This document shows positions 63,577 to 64,000 of a stretch of 64,000 nt of DNA, piece after piece. Within the stretch, counting starts at the first letter, position 1, and each line of letters opens with the position of its first letter. Source of the DNA: Pseudognaphalium luteoalbum (lineage: Eukaryota > Streptophyta > Magnoliopsida > Asterales > Asteraceae); NCBI GenBank assembly GCA_963422505.1, contig OY730198.1, forward strand, positions 42,145,124 to 42,209,123, in the 5' to 3' direction. The notes under the pieces were generated by a model that did no database searches, was not told the DNA's origin, and saw only the letters and a program-made list of their open reading frames with translations. A program made the position numbers and the translations under genes.

Positions 63577-64000
63577 GTTTTCTGCAAGGGATTAGAAATA
63601 CAAACCCAAACACAAAAACAATTCCAAGAATCTCAAGTTCAAAGTTAATCCGAAAGTATACTCAGCAAGTATACTCCGTATATACCAAATAACTCCGTAA
63701 GTAGTATTCAGTAACTGAGTTCCGTAACTTTGAATTAAACCACGGAAGTCAAAACTACCAACTGTTTTCAGTATCTAGTATTCAGTAGCTAGATTCAGCA
63801 AGTAGCACAATCTGGAAGTGTTATCAGTAATTACCAACTTTTATGCTCAGTATCTAATTCTCAGTAACTAGATTCAGTAACTAGCATAAGTCCGTAACTA
63901 ACACTTAGTATCTCGATCCGAAACTAGATTTACCAAGTAATGAGTTGGTAAAAATCAAGTTTATCTTTTCCGAAACAACAATTCAGCAACTAAGCAAAAA
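63577..64000 (-). other. Element C leader with motif array, cut by window end
   Basis: Near-identical to the element A leader (5659 onward), with the same CAGTAACTAG/TCCGTAACTA array. Primer site and 5' LTR should follow beyond the window. Confidence 0.8.

Larger units (their letters stand above)
38684..64000 (-). mobile_element. Element C: Sirevirus-type Ty1/copia element, split by E, 5' LTR outside window
   Basis: Same family as A. On the minus strand: leader and gag at the right, then pol, spacer, ORF3 (split by E), polypurine tract and 3' LTR. It interrupts the G2 protease; the five bases before the LTR, AGTAC (38679-38683), are its predicted TSD. Gag and ORF3 have frameshifts, while pol is fully open. 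Confidence 0.94.

Overview
The window is plant DNA, almost certainly from a eudicot. It is AT-rich and is built entirely of nested LTR retrotransposons: I found no host gene, tRNA or rRNA. The third ORF of the main elements follows a pattern I associate with proteins abundant in Asteraceae genomes, so a daisy-family host is my best guess, but the sequence does not prove it. About 57.4 kb (roughly 90%) is Ty1/copia DNA of Sirevirus type, with a very long gag, a tRNA-Met primer site, a third ORF after pol and several polypurine tracts. The rest is two Ty3/gypsy relics and one Mutator-type MITE.

Layout, with nesting worked out from LTR ends and target-site duplications (TSDs). Element A (1-7136, minus strand, left part outside the window) sits in the 5' LTR of element B. 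Element B (7137-32125, plus strand) is decayed and is split at 16576 inside its third ORF by element D. Element D (16577-29393, plus strand) is complete, with TSD ACGGG. B lies beside, and apparently inside, a chromovirus-type gypsy relic G1 (32126 to about 35058), whose RNase H region carries a 297-bp MITE with a 9-bp TSD. A second gypsy element of Athila/Tat type, G2 (about 35059-38683), abuts the end of G1. Element C (38684-64000, minus strand, right part outside the window) interrupts G2. C is in turn split inside its third ORF by element E (40981-53981, minus strand, complete, TSD ATGAA). A and C belong to one family; B, D and E belong to a second.

D (12,817 bp) and E (13,001 bp) each have full-length gag (878/880 aa), pol (1103 aa counted from the first ATG) and third ORF (961/938 aa). 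By eye each differs at only one base between its two LTRs, so both are young and potentially autonomous. Gag would form the particle. Pol supplies protease, DD35E integrase, reverse transcriptase and RNase H. The third ORF is usually called env-like, but here it has no signal peptide or clear membrane anchor. Instead it has a coiled coil, a long Asp/Gly acidic tract and a conserved C-terminal domain.

The most interesting signals are non-coding. (1) Dense arrays of short CpG-containing motifs lie in the LTR, leader and pol-ORF3 spacer of each element; the motif differs between the two families but is shared within each. (2) Two mini-hairpins with compensatory base changes are conserved in the spacer of B, C, D and E. 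(3) The gag-pol linker occurs in three lengths that put pol in all three frames relative to gag, yet always ends in the same acceptor-like sequence, which suggests splicing. (4) Two hairpins are conserved in the leader of B, D and E.
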